Source: Streptomyces flaveus (GTDB taxonomy: Bacteria; Actinomycetota; Actinomycetes; Streptomycetales; Streptomycetaceae). Taken from it: a stretch of 64,000 nt of DNA. Location of the stretch: the NCBI RefSeq assembly GCF_014647675.1, contig NZ_BMPQ01000006.1, positions 43,069-107,068 of the forward strand, in the 5' to 3' direction. Positions 44,267 to 54,901 of this stretch are shown here, piece after piece. How positions within the stretch are numbered: the first letter of the stretch is position 1; each line of letters opens with the position of its first letter. The translations under genes and the position numbers were made by a program. The notes under the pieces are model-generated. The model did no database searches, had not been told where the DNA came from, and saw nothing but the letters and a program-made list of their open reading frames with translations.

Positions 44267-45528
44267 TTGCCCTGGCCCTTGCGATACGGCATGCCGTTCG
44301 CCCTCGGCATCCGCAGGCGCTGCGCGGACAGGGCGAGAACGAGCAGCGTGATGACGTACGGCGTGGCGGAGACGACCTGGTTCGGGACCTGGTCGGTGAC
44401 GGCGTACCAGGTGAACATCAGCACGCCGACGGCCAGGGTGAGCACGGCGGCCACGTACTTCTTCTTGACCACCAGCCAGATCGCGCCGATGACCAGCAGG
44501 ATGGCGGCGAGCAGCAGCAGCGCGTGGACGTTCTCGGCGCCGCCGCGCAGGTTGAGGCTGTCGGTGTAGCCGAACAGGCCGGCGCCGATGGCCAGTCCGC
44601 CCGGCATCCAGTTGCCGAAGATCATCGCGGCGAGGCCGATATAGCCGCGTCCGCTGACCTGGCCCTCCAGGTAGAAGGGGTTGGCCACGATGGAGAGGAA
44701 GACGCCGCCGAGGCCGGCCAGTCCGCCGGAGATGATCACGGCCAGGTACTTGTACTTGTAGACGTTCACGCCGAGCGACTCGGCGGCGACGGGGTTCTCA
44801 CCGCAGGAGCGCAGGCGCAGACCGAAGGGCGTACGCCACAGGATCCACCAGGTGGCGGGGATCAGAGCGATGGCGATCAGGGTCAGCCAGGAGACGTTGG
44901 TGACCAGTCCGCCGAGCAGGCCCGCGATGTCGGAGACCAGGAACCAGCCCTCGCGGTTGAGGTCGATGAGCACGTCGGAGAGGCCTGGCACCGTGAAGTC
45001 GCCGAGGGATTCCACCGGCGGGGACTGCTTGGCCGAGCCGCCCTGGGTGCCCTCGAAGGCGAGGGGGGCGAGGTAGCGGGTGGCGCCGAGGGCGAGGATG
45101 TTGATGGCCACACCGGAGACGATGTGGTTGACGTTGAAGGTGATGGTGACGATCGCGTGCAGCAGTCCGCCGACGCAGCCGCCGATGATGCCGACGAGGA
45201 TGCCGGTCCACGGACCCCACTGGTAGCCGGCCCAGGCGCCGAACCAGGTGCCGAGGATCATCATGCCCTCGAGGCCGATGTTGACGACGCCCGCGCGCTC
45301 CGCCCACAGACCGCCGAGACCGGCGAGGCCGATCGGGACGGCCAGTTCGAGCGCGGTGGACATCTGGCTGACGTTGGTGATGCCGTCGGCGCCGGTGATG
45401 ATGCGGACGATCGAGGTCAGCGCCAGGGCGCCCGCGATGATCAGCAGGAGGACGGGGAGCGTCAGGCGACGGCCGACGGGTGCCGCGGGCTGCAGCTTGG
45501 GCTGGTTGAGGTCGGTTGCGGTGGTCAC
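44263..45528 (-). CDS. ABC transporter permease (nucleoside/BMP type), second subunit
   Basis: A 421-residue BPD_transp_2 (branched-chain/ribose-type) permease with about ten spans. The ERAGVVNIGLEGMMILG segment is the family signature next to the substrate channel. It pairs with the permease encoded just upstream; GTGA overlaps exist on both sides. With the BMP lipoproteins it resembles the NupPQ/YufPQ guanosine-type importers. The charged N-terminus is cytoplasmic. Confidence 0.93.
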   Translation of the reverse strand: MTTATDLNQPKLQPAAPVGRRLTLPVLLLIIAGALALTSIVRIITGADGITNVSQMSTALELAVPIGLAGLGGLWAERAGVVNIGLEGMMILGTWFGAWAGYQWGPWTGILVGIIGGCVGGLLHAIVTITFNVNHIVSGVAINILALGATRYLAPLAFEGTQGGSAKQSPPVESLGDFTVPGLSDVLIDLNREGWFLVSDIAGLLGGLVTNVSWLTLIAIALIPATWWILWRTPFGLRLRSCGENPVAAESLGVNVYKYKYLAVIISGGLAGLGGVFLSIVANPFYLEGQVSGRGYIGLAAMIFGNWMPGGLAIGAGLFGYTDSLNLRGGAENVHALLLLAAILLVIGAIWLVVKKKYVAAVLTLAVGVLMFTWYAVTDQVPNQVVSATPYVITLLVLALSAQRLRMPRANGMPYRKGQGK

Positions 45529-46654
45529 CGGCCCGCCACCTCCTTCTCGATCGAGTTGTCAGAGGGGGCGCCGAGGACGTGGCCCGCGGCGAGTTCCGCG
45601 CCGACGCGGCGCTGCTGGCGGCGCAGACCCCATTCGCGTACGGCCTCGTAGGAGACGACGACCGAGAGCACGATCAGGCCCTGCATGATGACTGCGATCT
45701 CCTTGTCGTAGTCGTGGAAGTCCAGCTCGGGCGAGGCCTTGTCGAGCCAGGCCCACAGCAGGGCCGCGAAGGCGATGCCGGTCGGGTTGTTGCGGCCGAG
45801 CAGGGCGATGCCGATGCCCAGGAAGCCGATGCCGGTGGGAAAGTTGAGGCTGTACGTGTGCGTGTCGCCGAGCAGGATCGGCAGGCCCGCCATTCCCGCG
45901 AGACCGCCGGAGAGCAGCATGGCGGTGAGCACCATGCGCTTGGGGTCGACTCCGCTGGCCGCGGCGGCGGTCTCCGAGGCGCCGGAGGAGCGCAGGTCGA
46001 AGCCGAAGCGGGTGCGGTTGAGGACGATCCAGTAGCCGATGCCGAGCAGCACCGCGATGACGACGAAGCCGTAGATCTCGCCGGCCGCGCCCATGTCGAT
46101 GCCGGGCATCCAGCCGGACTCGTGCATCTCGCCGGTGGTGTTGTTGTTGCCGACCTTGACGCCGAAGACGTTGGGCAGCCACAGGTAGCCGATGACGGAG
46201 GTCGCGATCGCGTTGAGCATGATCGTCGCGACGACCTCGCTGACGCCGCGGGTCACCTTCAGTACGCCCGCGATGCCCGACCAGAACATGCCGGTGAAGA
46301 CCGCGGTGAGGATCAGCAGCGGGATCTGCAGGGCCGCCGGCAGCGCGACATGGGCGCCGACGATCGCGGCCATCATGGCGGCGAGCTGGTACTGCCCGTC
46401 CACGCCGATGTTGAACAGGTTCATCCGGAAGCCGATGGCCACCGCGAGCGCCGCGATGTAGTACATCGAGGCCTGGTTGATGATCAGGACCTGGACGTCG
46501 GAGAACGTGGCCTGCTCGAACATCAGCGTGTACGGCTCGACCGGGTTCTTGCCGGAGGCGACCAGCACGATCGAGGTCAGGGTCATGGCCACGACGAGCG
46601 CGATGACCGGCCCGGCCACGGCGAGGAGCACACGCTCCCTGTCGAACTTCTTCA

Positions 46655-46655
<1 letters not shown>
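45525..46655 (-). CDS. ABC transporter permease (nucleoside/BMP type), first subunit
   Basis: A 376-residue BPD_transp_2 permease with about nine to ten spans, including RMNLFNIGVDGQYQLAAMMAA, the counterpart of the ERAGVVNIGLEG motif in its partner. It shares TGATG with the ATPase stop and GTGA with the next permease, so the three are translationally coupled. Forms the membrane heterodimer of a nucleoside importer. Confidence 0.93.
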
Positions 46656-48223
<1,568 letters not shown>

Positions 48224-48297
48224 CTGACCGCCTGCCGCATCGGCCGGAGGGCTGCTGGACGCGTTGATGGCGCACTCTCCTGAGGAAGGGGGGTCGT

Positions 48298-48309
48298 CTA
48301 CGCGCGCCC
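48298..48309. promoter_or_regulatory. Degenerate nucleoside operator before the ATPase gene
   Basis: CTACGCGCGCCC keeps the first nine bases of CTACGCGCGTAG and lies about 75 bp before the ATPase GTG. It may be a weak or decayed operator. It is much less certain than the five good sites. Confidence 0.35.
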
Positions 48310-48347
48310 CTACGGCATCGGAAGAGGGGCGACGTACCGCCGGGAAC

Positions 48348-48378
48348 GGGGTACGGGGAGCCAGACTCCCGGTACCCC
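48348..48378 (-). terminator. Hairpin between bmp1 and the ATPase gene
   Basis: Arms 48348-48360 and 48366-48378 (GGGGTACGGGGAG type, 12 of 13 paired) with a 5-nt loop, 72 bp after the BMP-lipoprotein stop. No U-run. Probably a partial terminator or mRNA-end stabiliser giving more binding protein than transporter. Confidence 0.6.
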
Positions 48379-48449
48379 ATTGAGCGGATGTAACCCCATG
48401 GTTACCGGCGACCCCTCGGGTTCGCCGCACTGCTCGTGGTCCTGCCGGA

Positions 48450-49496
48450 TCAGCTGGTCTTGACCTTGATCTCGCCGCTGATGATCTTCTCCTTGGCCGT
48501 CGTGATGGCTTCCTGGAGCTCGGTGTTGTTCTTGAACTCCGGGTTGGAGTCCGCGAGACCGACCTGACCTGCCTTGAGATCGCCCCTGACGATACCGGTC
48601 TCGGGTTTGCCGTCCTCGACCGACTTCGCAAGGTTGTACACCGCCTTGGCGACGTCCTTCGTCGCCGAGGTCAGGATGTGGTTCTTGTACTTGGCGAGGG
48701 CTTCCTGCTTGTACTGGTCGGAGTCGACGCCGATCGCCCACACCTTGTTGGCGGCGGCGGCCTCGATCACACCCTGGCCCGAAAGACCCGCCGCCTGGTA
48801 GACGACGTCGGCCTTCTTCTCGATCTGGCTCTCGGCGGCCGTCTTGCCCTTGTCGGGGCTGGAGAAGCCACCCTCCTCGGCGGTCTGCGTCAGGTACTGC
48901 GAGAGCACCTTGACCTTGGGGTTCGTGTCCGCAACGCCCTGCTTGAAGCCCGCCTCGAACTTGTGGATCAGCGGGATGTCCACACCGCCCACGAAACCGA
49001 CCGTGTTCGTCTTCGTGGACTTGGCGGCGGCGACACCGGCGAGGTACGAGGCCTGCTCCTCGGAGAAGACCAGGTCCGCGACGTTCTCCGCCTCGATGGT
49101 GGAGTCGTCGACGATCCCGAACGTGGTGTCCGGGTACTTCTCCGCCGCCTCCTTCACAGCCGTCGCGTAGGCGTAGCCGACGCCGACCACCGGGTTGTAG
49201 CCCTGCTTGGCCAGCGAGACCAGACGCTGGGTCTTGTCCGCGTCCGTCTCACCCTCGGTGGGCTCGACATCCGTGGTCTCGTAGCCGAACTCCTTCTCCG
49301 CCTGCTCCAGGCCCGCGTACGCCGCGTCGTTGAAGGACTGGTCGCCCTTGCCACCGACGTCGTAGGCGATGGCGAGGCCCTGGTTGCCGTCCGCCTCCGA
49401 GGAGGCGGAGGTCGAGGTGCCGCCACAGGCGGTCAGAGCGAGGGCGAGAGAGGTGGTCGCGGCGCCTGCGAGAGCGAGGCGGGAAACCCGGCGCAT
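48450..49496 (-). CDS. BMP-family nucleoside-binding lipoprotein 1
   Basis: A 348-residue substrate-binding lipoprotein of the PnrA/BMP family that feeds nucleosides to the ABC importer. Lipobox LTAC with Cys25 in LALALTACGG. The family start IAYDVGGKGDQSFNDAAYAGL is clear, with Asp and Asn residues typical of nucleoside contact. AGGAG lies 9 nt before the ATG at 49496. The leader is long (about 230 nt from the proposed start site) and contains a palindromic repeat. It is close to the second BMP gene, with a 116-bp identical DNA block. Confidence 0.93.
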   Translation of the reverse strand: MRRVSRLALAGAATTSLALALTACGGTSTSASSEADGNQGLAIAYDVGGKGDQSFNDAAYAGLEQAEKEFGYETTDVEPTEGETDADKTQRLVSLAKQGYNPVVGVGYAYATAVKEAAEKYPDTTFGIVDDSTIEAENVADLVFSEEQASYLAGVAAAKSTKTNTVGFVGGVDIPLIHKFEAGFKQGVADTNPKVKVLSQYLTQTAEEGGFSSPDKGKTAAESQIEKKADVVYQAAGLSGQGVIEAAAANKVWAIGVDSDQYKQEALAKYKNHILTSATKDVAKAVYNLAKSVEDGKPETGIVRGDLKAGQVGLADSNPEFKNNTELQEAITTAKEKIISGEIKVKTS

Positions 49497-49548
49497 GAGT
49501 GGTTGCTCCTGTCGTACAAAGCGGCCTTGGTGAAGTCTGGTGCGGTAC

Positions 49549-49646
49549 CGCGCCCCGTAAGGGGCGCGGGGCTGTACCAATTTGCGGCTCCGCCGCGATG
49601 GGGGTCCCCCCGCTCGAGCGAAGCCGAGAGTGGGGGAGCGACCAGC
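49549..49646. repeat. Palindromic intergenic repeat family 2, copy 2 (in the bmp1 leader)
   Basis: Inverted copy of 38248-38346, with hairpins CGCGCCCC-GTAA-GGGGCGCG, GCGGC-TCC-GCCGC, GGGGG/CCCCC and CGCTCGAGCG. It lies between the bmp1 promoter (about 49731) and start codon, so it would be in the 5' UTR. Confidence 0.8.
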
Positions 49647-49730
49647 CTCCGCCGGCCCGCGGGTACATCACGGTTCTTCCAGCGGAGCGCCAAGCGCCTG
49701 ACGGTAGGGCTCTGGCGCTGGCTTCGCCGC

Positions 49731-49746
49731 AGAGTAACGCGCGTAG
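49731..49746 (-). promoter_or_regulatory. bmp1 promoter -10 with overlapping operator
   Basis: On the minus strand the operator CTACGCGCGTTA (49735-49746) runs into the -10 TACTCT (49731-49736). It differs from the consensus palindrome at two positions. The surrounding GGGTCTACGCGCGTTACT is shared exactly with the bmp2 promoter. Confidence 0.78.
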
Positions 49747-49821
49747 ACCCGCAGAGAAAACCCCTCCGGTTCACCTTGTTATCCGGCCGTGAACAACACC
49801 GCGGGCCCCGGCGAAAGACGA

Positions 49822-49850
49822 GCAGGCGGGCGCCATGGACGCCCGCCTGC
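49822..49850 (-). terminator. Terminator hairpin after bmp2
   Basis: GCAGGCGGGCG (49822-49832) and CGCCCGCCTGC (49840-49850) pair perfectly around a 7-nt loop, 26 bp after the bmp2 stop. It separates bmp2 from bmp1. Confidence 0.75.
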
Positions 49851-49875
49851 CTCCCCCGGCCGTGCCGAGCAATCG

Positions 49876-50937
49876 TTACTCGGTCTTGACCTTGATGGAG
49901 CCGTCGATGATGCCGGCCTTGGCCTTGTCCACCGCGTCCTTGAGCCCCGCGATCTTCGCGTACTCCGGGTTGGTCTCGGCAAGGCCGACGCCATCCACCT
50001 TCAGATCGAAGGTCTGCACGCCCGTCAGCGGCTTGCCGTCCTCGACGGACTTGGCGAGCGCGTACACCGCACCGCCGACATCCTTGAGCGCGGAGGTCAG
50101 GATGTAGTCCTTGAACTTGGCGAGGGCTTCCTGCTCGTACTGGTCGGAGTCGACGCCGATCGCCCACTTCTTCTGGGTGGCAGCGGCCTCGATCACGCCC
50201 TGGCCGGAGAGACCGGCCGCCTGGTAGACGACGTCCGCCTTGTTCTCCAGCTGGGACTCGGCGGCAGCCTTGCCCTTGTCGGGGCTGGCGAAGCCACCCT
50301 CTTCCGCGGTCTGCGTCAGGTACTGCGAGAGCACCTTGACCTTGGGGTTCGTGTCCGCAACGCCCTGCTTGAAGCCCGCCTCGAACTTGTGGATCAGCGG
50401 GATGTCCACACCGCCCACGAAGCCGACCGTGTTGGTCTTGGTCGCCTTGGCGGCGGCGACACCGGCGAGGTACGAGGCCTCGTTCTCGGCGAAGACCAGG
50501 GACGCCACGTTGTCGGCCTCGATGACCGAGTCGACGATGCCGAAGCTGATCTTCGGGTACTTCTTGGCGACCTCGGTCATCGCGGGCCCGTAGGCGAACC
50601 CGACACCGACGATGGGGTTGTAGCCCTGCTTGGCCAGCGAGGTCAGGCGCTGCACCTTGTCGGCGTCGGTCTCGCCATCAGTGGGCTCGATGTCGGCCGT
50701 GTCGTACTTGAACTCCTTCTTGGCCTTGTCCAGGCCCGAGAAGGCGGCGTCGTTGAAGGACTGGTCGCCCTTGCCGCCGATGTCGTAGGCGATGGCGAGA
50801 CCCTTCTTGCTCTCGCCCTCGCCCTCGCTTCCGCTTCCGCTTCCAGCTTCGCTGCTGGTGCCGCCACAGGCCGTGGCAGCGAGCGCGAGCGACGCGACCC
50901 CCACCGCGACCCGGGTCAGTTTGGATATCCGACGCAT
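49876..50937 (-). CDS. BMP-family nucleoside-binding lipoprotein 2
   Basis: A 353-residue PnrA/BMP-family lipoprotein, paralogue of the neighbouring one. Lipobox ATAC (Cys24 in LALAATACGG), then a Gly/Ser/Glu linker and the family start IAYDIGGKGDQSFNDAAFSGL. ATG 50937 (MRRISK) was chosen because GGGGA lies 8 nt upstream and the paralogue starts alike; an in-frame ATG at 50952 lacks a site. Divergence outside the shared block suggests a different nucleoside preference. Its own promoter carries the nucleoside operator, and a terminator follows. Confidence 0.93.
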   Translation of the reverse strand: MRRISKLTRVAVGVASLALAATACGGTSSEAGSGSGSEGEGESKKGLAIAYDIGGKGDQSFNDAAFSGLDKAKKEFKYDTADIEPTDGETDADKVQRLTSLAKQGYNPIVGVGFAYGPAMTEVAKKYPKISFGIVDSVIEADNVASLVFAENEASYLAGVAAAKATKTNTVGFVGGVDIPLIHKFEAGFKQGVADTNPKVKVLSQYLTQTAEEGGFASPDKGKAAAESQLENKADVVYQAAGLSGQGVIEAAATQKKWAIGVDSDQYEQEALAKFKDYILTSALKDVGGAVYALAKSVEDGKPLTGVQTFDLKVDGVGLAETNPEYAKIAGLKDAVDKAKAGIIDGSIKVKTE

Positions 50938-50988
50938 CTCGAAGTTCCCCATTCTCCAAAGCCCCGCAGTGGGTGCTCAGTTCGGCGC

Positions 50989-51004
50989 ACAGTAACGCGC
51001 GTAG
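50989..51004 (-). promoter_or_regulatory. bmp2 promoter -10 with overlapping operator
   Basis: On the minus strand CTACGCGCGTTA (50993-51004) runs into the -10 TACTGT (50989-50994), with TTCCCC 17 bp upstream as a weak -35. Predicted leader about 45 nt. The rest of the 50938-51248 gap shows no gene. Confidence 0.78.
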
Positions 51005-51248
51005 ACCCTCCGGGGAATGGGGACCGCTTGGCCGTTATCCATTCGTGCCAATGGCCGGTTAAGTCCTTGTGAACCACGGTCCCGAAAGGCGTGAACGGCA
51101 CATAACACCTCGCGCGGACCTCACACTCCGTATGCCCTGGGCGGCCTCTACGTGACGGTGCGCGTGCCGTGGGGACGCGCGCACCGGGCTGCTCCTGGAG
51201 TGGCCGGGACGCAACCGGAGTGACGCCGTCCCGGCCCACCCCGATCGC

Positions 51249-52481
51249 TTACTGGGTCCCGTCGAGGAGGGCGGTCGCCGTGAAGAGCCCGACACCGACC
51301 GTGATGGCGTGCTCGTCCGCGTCGAAGTCACCCTGATGCAGATCCCGTACGCCGCGCTCTCCGGGCGTACGCACACCGAGGCGGGCCATCGCGCCGGGCA
51401 CCTGCTCCAGGTACCAGGAGAAGTCCTCGCCACCCAGGCTCTGCTCGGTGTCCTCGATGGACTGGGCGCCGAAGCGGGCGGCCATCGCCTCGCGGAGCAG
51501 TTCGGTCGTCATCGGGTCGTTGACGACGGGCGGGACACCGCGGATGTAGTTGATCTCCGACTTGGCCTTGTAGAGGTTCGCGATCTCGTCGATCGCGGCG
51601 TGTACGAGGTCGGGAGCGGCCCGCCAGGAGTCGAGGTCCAGGCAGCGCACGGTTCCGGACAGCTCGGCGTGCTGGGGGATGACGTTGCAGGCGTGCCCCG
51701 ACTCGATACGGCCCCAGGTGACGGCGAGCCCGCTGCGGGCGTCGACACGGCGCGCGACCAGGGCGGGCACGTCCGTGACGACGCGGGCGGCGGCGGTCAC
51801 GAGGTCGGTGGTGAGGTGCGGGCGCGCGGTATGTCCGCCGGCGCCGTCCAGCGCGACCTCGAGCCGGTCGCACGCCGACGTGATCGGTCCGTGCCGCAGC
51901 CCGATGCGCCCCGCGTCGACCCGCGGATCGCAGTGCACGGCGACGATACGTCCGACACCCTCCAGGGCTCCCGACTCGATGGCGTCGGGCGCACCGCCGG
52001 GCAGCACCTCCTCGGCGGGCTGGAAGATCAGCCGCACGGCACGCCTCAGCAGGCCCTTCTTGTGCAGCTCGGCGAGCACGAGCCCCGCGCCCAGCACCAC
52101 CGTCGTATGGACGTCGTGCCCACAGGCATGCGCGCGGTCGGGCACGGTCGAGCGATACGCGCAGTCGGCCTTCATGTCCGGGATCGGCAGCGCGTCGATG
52201 TCCGCGCGCAGGGCGAGCATGGGCTGGGCGGGGTCCGGTTCGCCGATGTCACAGATGAGCCCGGTTCCGATGGCGAGCACCCGGGGCTGAAGCCCGGCTC
52301 GCTCCAGCCGCGCCTTGATCGCCGCGGTGGTACGGAACTCCTGGTTGCCGAGCTCCGGGTGCATGTGGAGGTCCCGGCGGAACGCTACGAGCTCAACGCG
52401 CAGGCCCTCCGGGAGCGTGCCGGGGAGCACGGCTCCGCCGGTCGTTTCGGCCTCGGACTCTGAGGACATCAGCTGGTTCAC
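51249..52481 (-). CDS. M20-family amidohydrolase
   Basis: A 410-residue metallo-amidohydrolase (IAA-amino acid hydrolase/HipO type), releasing an acyl group or amino acid from an amide substrate that cannot be told from sequence. Metal ligands appear in RDLHMHPELGNQE, HACGHDVHT (catalytic Cys/His segment), QPAEE and AVHCDP, and the final SLGGEDFSWYLEQVPG. The GTG at 52481 follows TACCCT on the minus strand (52489-52494) by 7 nt, so it is probably leaderless. It is upstream of bmp2 but 311 bp away with its own context, so not obviously co-transcribed. Confidence 0.9.
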   Translation of the reverse strand: MNQLMSSESEAETTGGAVLPGTLPEGLRVELVAFRRDLHMHPELGNQEFRTTAAIKARLERAGLQPRVLAIGTGLICDIGEPDPAQPMLALRADIDALPIPDMKADCAYRSTVPDRAHACGHDVHTTVVLGAGLVLAELHKKGLLRRAVRLIFQPAEEVLPGGAPDAIESGALEGVGRIVAVHCDPRVDAGRIGLRHGPITSACDRLEVALDGAGGHTARPHLTTDLVTAAARVVTDVPALVARRVDARSGLAVTWGRIESGHACNVIPQHAELSGTVRCLDLDSWRAAPDLVHAAIDEIANLYKAKSEINYIRGVPPVVNDPMTTELLREAMAARFGAQSIEDTEQSLGGEDFSWYLEQVPGAMARLGVRTPGERGVRDLHQGDFDADEHAITVGVGLFTATALLDGTQ

Positions 52482-52850
52482 CCTTTGAAGGGTAGGGCGA
52501 CATGGGGCCCGTCTGCCCCACGATCAACAAAAATTCAGCCCGCCGGCCGAGAAAACCCGACTACCTCGCGCATACATATCAGCCGCGATGGGTACACTCG
52601 CCCGGCTTTCGGGCCGACCCGGGCCTCCGTTCCCGGAGCCCCGGGGATTACCGGTGCTGCCGCTGGAGGCCGGATCTCGATGCCCGGACTTCTACGCATA
52701 CCACGCATCCCGGTCGCGGGCCGTTCCAGTCCGCCGGCCGGGGCGCCCGCCGGCAACGCATCGCACGGCCTTTCCCCGAAGCCGACGTTCCACCGAAGAA
52801 CGAGTGAACCGCGGCCACCGACCCCATGCCGCGCAGTATCGTCCCCGACC
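52482..52850. other. Intergenic gap without a credible gene
   Basis: A 369-bp divergent gap between the amidohydrolase and the methyltransferase. Open frames exist but have Arg/Pro-rich shadow composition and no ribosome site. I see no strong hairpin or repeat; only the two promoters at its ends are supported. Confidence 0.6.
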
Positions 52851-53498
52851 GTGAGCGAACCGGACTTCATACGTAACACCCGTGCGTCCTACGACTCGAT
52901 AGCCACCGAGTACGCGGACCGCTTTCCCGACGACCTGGAACGTAGGCCTCTGGACAAGGCGCTGATCAACGCGTTCGCCGAGCTCGTGCGGAGCGCCGGG
53001 GCCGGGCCTGTGGCCGATGTCGGATGCGGTACGGGGCATGTGGCGGCGTATCTCAGCAGCCTTGACACGCCCGTGTTCGGGATCGACCTGTCACCGAAGA
53101 TGGTCGCGACGGCCCGGCAGACATACCCCGACCTCCGCTTCCACGTGGGCTCGATGACGGCCATCGACCTCCCCGACGACGTGCTCGGCGGAATCGCGGC
53201 CCTGTACTCCACCATCCACATCCCGGACGACCAACTCCCGGACGTCTTCACGGAGTTCCACCGCGTCCTGGCCCCCGGCGGCCACCTCCTGCTCGCCTTC
53301 CAGGCCGGCGACGAGCACTTCGAACTGACGGAACGCTTCGGTCACGCCATCTCCCTGCCCTGCCACTGGCGGCGCCCCGAGAACGTCACCGAACTCATCG
53401 ACAAGGCCGGACTGGTCATGCACGCCCAGGTCATCCGCGAGCCCAACGAGAACGAGAAGCTCCCGCGGGCCTTTCTGCTGGCGCGCAAGCCCCGCTGA
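52851..53498 (+). CDS. SAM-dependent methyltransferase (class I)
   Basis: A 215-residue class I methyltransferase. The SAM-binding motif I is VADVGCGTGHVAAYLS, followed by FGIDLSPKMVATARQ (motif II) and the LAPGGHLLLAFQAGDE post-motif. Substrate is unknown. The GTG at 52851 comes 8 nt after TATCGT (52837-52842) with no Shine-Dalgarno sequence, so probably leaderless; the longer frame to 52485 is non-coding in composition. It is convergent with the glycopolymer cluster and may be unrelated to it. Confidence 0.9.
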   Translation: MSEPDFIRNTRASYDSIATEYADRFPDDLERRPLDKALINAFAELVRSAGAGPVADVGCGTGHVAAYLSSLDTPVFGIDLSPKMVATARQTYPDLRFHVGSMTAIDLPDDVLGGIAALYSTIHIPDDQLPDVFTEFHRVLAPGGHLLLAFQAGDEHFELTERFGHAISLPCHWRRPENVTELIDKAGLVMHAQVIREPNENEKLPRAFLLARKPR

Positions 53499-53505
53499 GC
53501 CCGCC

Positions 53506-54831
53506 TCAGGTCGCTGCTGAGACCGCCGACAACCGGTGCACGTCCCGCGCCGTCCCCGTGACCCCCGACAGGAAGCCCTGGGCGCGCGGGGAGGCGGTCG
53601 CCGTGAGCCATGCCGGGTCGATGTCGCAGACGGCGACGCGGACTTCAGTGCCGACGAGTGCCAGCGGGAGGGTGTGTACGACCGTCGAGGGGAAGCTGAG
53701 GATCGTGCGGCCGATGGGGCCGCGGCGGGCGATCAGTTCGAGGGGGAGGTCGGGGCGGACGATCTCCAGGCCGGTTTCGACGGCCAGCCGGTGGAGTTTG
53801 TCGGTGCTTTCGCGGCGGTGGGCGAAGTAACGGGTCGCGCCGTAGGTCTTGGTGAGGTTCTTCACCGCTTCGAGGTAGCGGTCGGGGTCCACGACGCCCG
53901 TCTCCACGAGGGAGGTTCCCACGAGGTCAGCGCCTTTGGTGAGGCGCGGCGGGCCGAAGCGGGCGCGGGTCCAGGAGAAGTCGTTGGCCGTGACGTGGAC
54001 GCCGTCGGGCGTCTCGGTGATCGGCATGGAGGAGAAGACCTCCACGCGACGCCCGGAGCCGGGCGTGAGGCGGCGCCGGGCCGAGGCCGAGATCGGTGCG
54101 AACACCAGGTCGCGCGGGCCGGGCCGGCCGCCGCGCCGGTGCCAGCGCACCAGGCGTTCACCGCGGGCGAGCTGGGAGACGAACTCCATCGTCGCGGTGC
54201 CGTCGTCCACGACGACGAGGTCGCGGGCGCGGGTGATGGTGAGCAGGAGTTGTACGTAGCGGGAGAACGGGTCGCCCATGACGATCCGTTTCGCCCGGCG
54301 CAGCAGCGGCGCCAGACCGCCCACCGTGTGGAAGGGCGCCGTCGCCCCACCGCGCGCCTCCTCCCAGCGCACCTCGTGCCCCTCGCCGCGGGCGAGTTCC
54401 GCCATGCGGCGCAACTGGCCTCGGGTCATGGGGTCGTTCGGGGAGAGAACGACGAGGGTGAGCCCCGTGTGGGCCACCGCACCGGCGGTGCCGGGCACGG
54501 GTCCACCCGCCGGACCGGTGGCCTCCGGTATGGGCGCAGGACTAGGCCCCGCGGTCCCGGGCGTGGGACCGGACGCCGCCTCGGCGGCATCCGGCGCCGC
54601 GCCGGCCGTCGATGCGTCGGCCCCCGGACCCGCCGCAGGCGCGGGCGCCGGGCCCCCGGCCTCCGCCCCCGTCCCCGCGCCGGACGCGGGTCCGGTCGGC
54701 TCCCCCGCAGCCCGGAGGGCATCGGCATGCGCCCACTCCAGGACGTTGAGGAGCTGGACCGGGCTCTCCACGAACGCGAGCGTGTGTGTGGAGGCCGGGC
54801 GGGGGCCGGCGGATCCGGCGCGGGGGCTCAT
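53506..54831 (-). CDS. Polysialyltransferase-like protein with a low-complexity insertion
   Basis: A 441-residue protein resembling the bacterial polysialyltransferase group: FVESPVQLLNVLEWAHA at the N-terminus, GLTLVVLSPNDPMTRGQLRRMAEL, VVVDDGTATMEF and a late FPSTVVHTLPLAL segment. An insertion of about 80 residues of Gly/Ala/Pro/Thr (about 50-130) separates the first two segments. Expected to add nonulosonic-acid units to a cell-wall glycopolymer. Start ATG 54831, without a clear ribosome site. First (downstream-most) gene of the minus-strand half of the cluster. Confidence 0.72.
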   Translation of the reverse strand: MSPRAGSAGPRPASTHTLAFVESPVQLLNVLEWAHADALRAAGEPTGPASGAGTGAEAGGPAPAPAAGPGADASTAGAAPDAAEAASGPTPGTAGPSPAPIPEATGPAGGPVPGTAGAVAHTGLTLVVLSPNDPMTRGQLRRMAELARGEGHEVRWEEARGGATAPFHTVGGLAPLLRRAKRIVMGDPFSRYVQLLLTITRARDLVVVDDGTATMEFVSQLARGERLVRWHRRGGRPGPRDLVFAPISASARRRLTPGSGRRVEVFSSMPITETPDGVHVTANDFSWTRARFGPPRLTKGADLVGTSLVETGVVDPDRYLEAVKNLTKTYGATRYFAHRRESTDKLHRLAVETGLEIVRPDLPLELIARRGPIGRTILSFPSTVVHTLPLALVGTEVRVAVCDIDPAWLTATASPRAQGFLSGVTGTARDVHRLSAVSAAT

Positions 54832-54901
54832 CGACGTATGACCGTCGCTTCCGTGAGTACGGACTGGGGGATCCGTGGATACGGACTGGTGGTGGCCGGG
54901 A

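Noticed and set aside
52502..52807. 101-codon frame in the gap before the methyltransferase
   Set aside because: Arg/Pro/Gly/His composition, no ribosome site and no recognisable motif.
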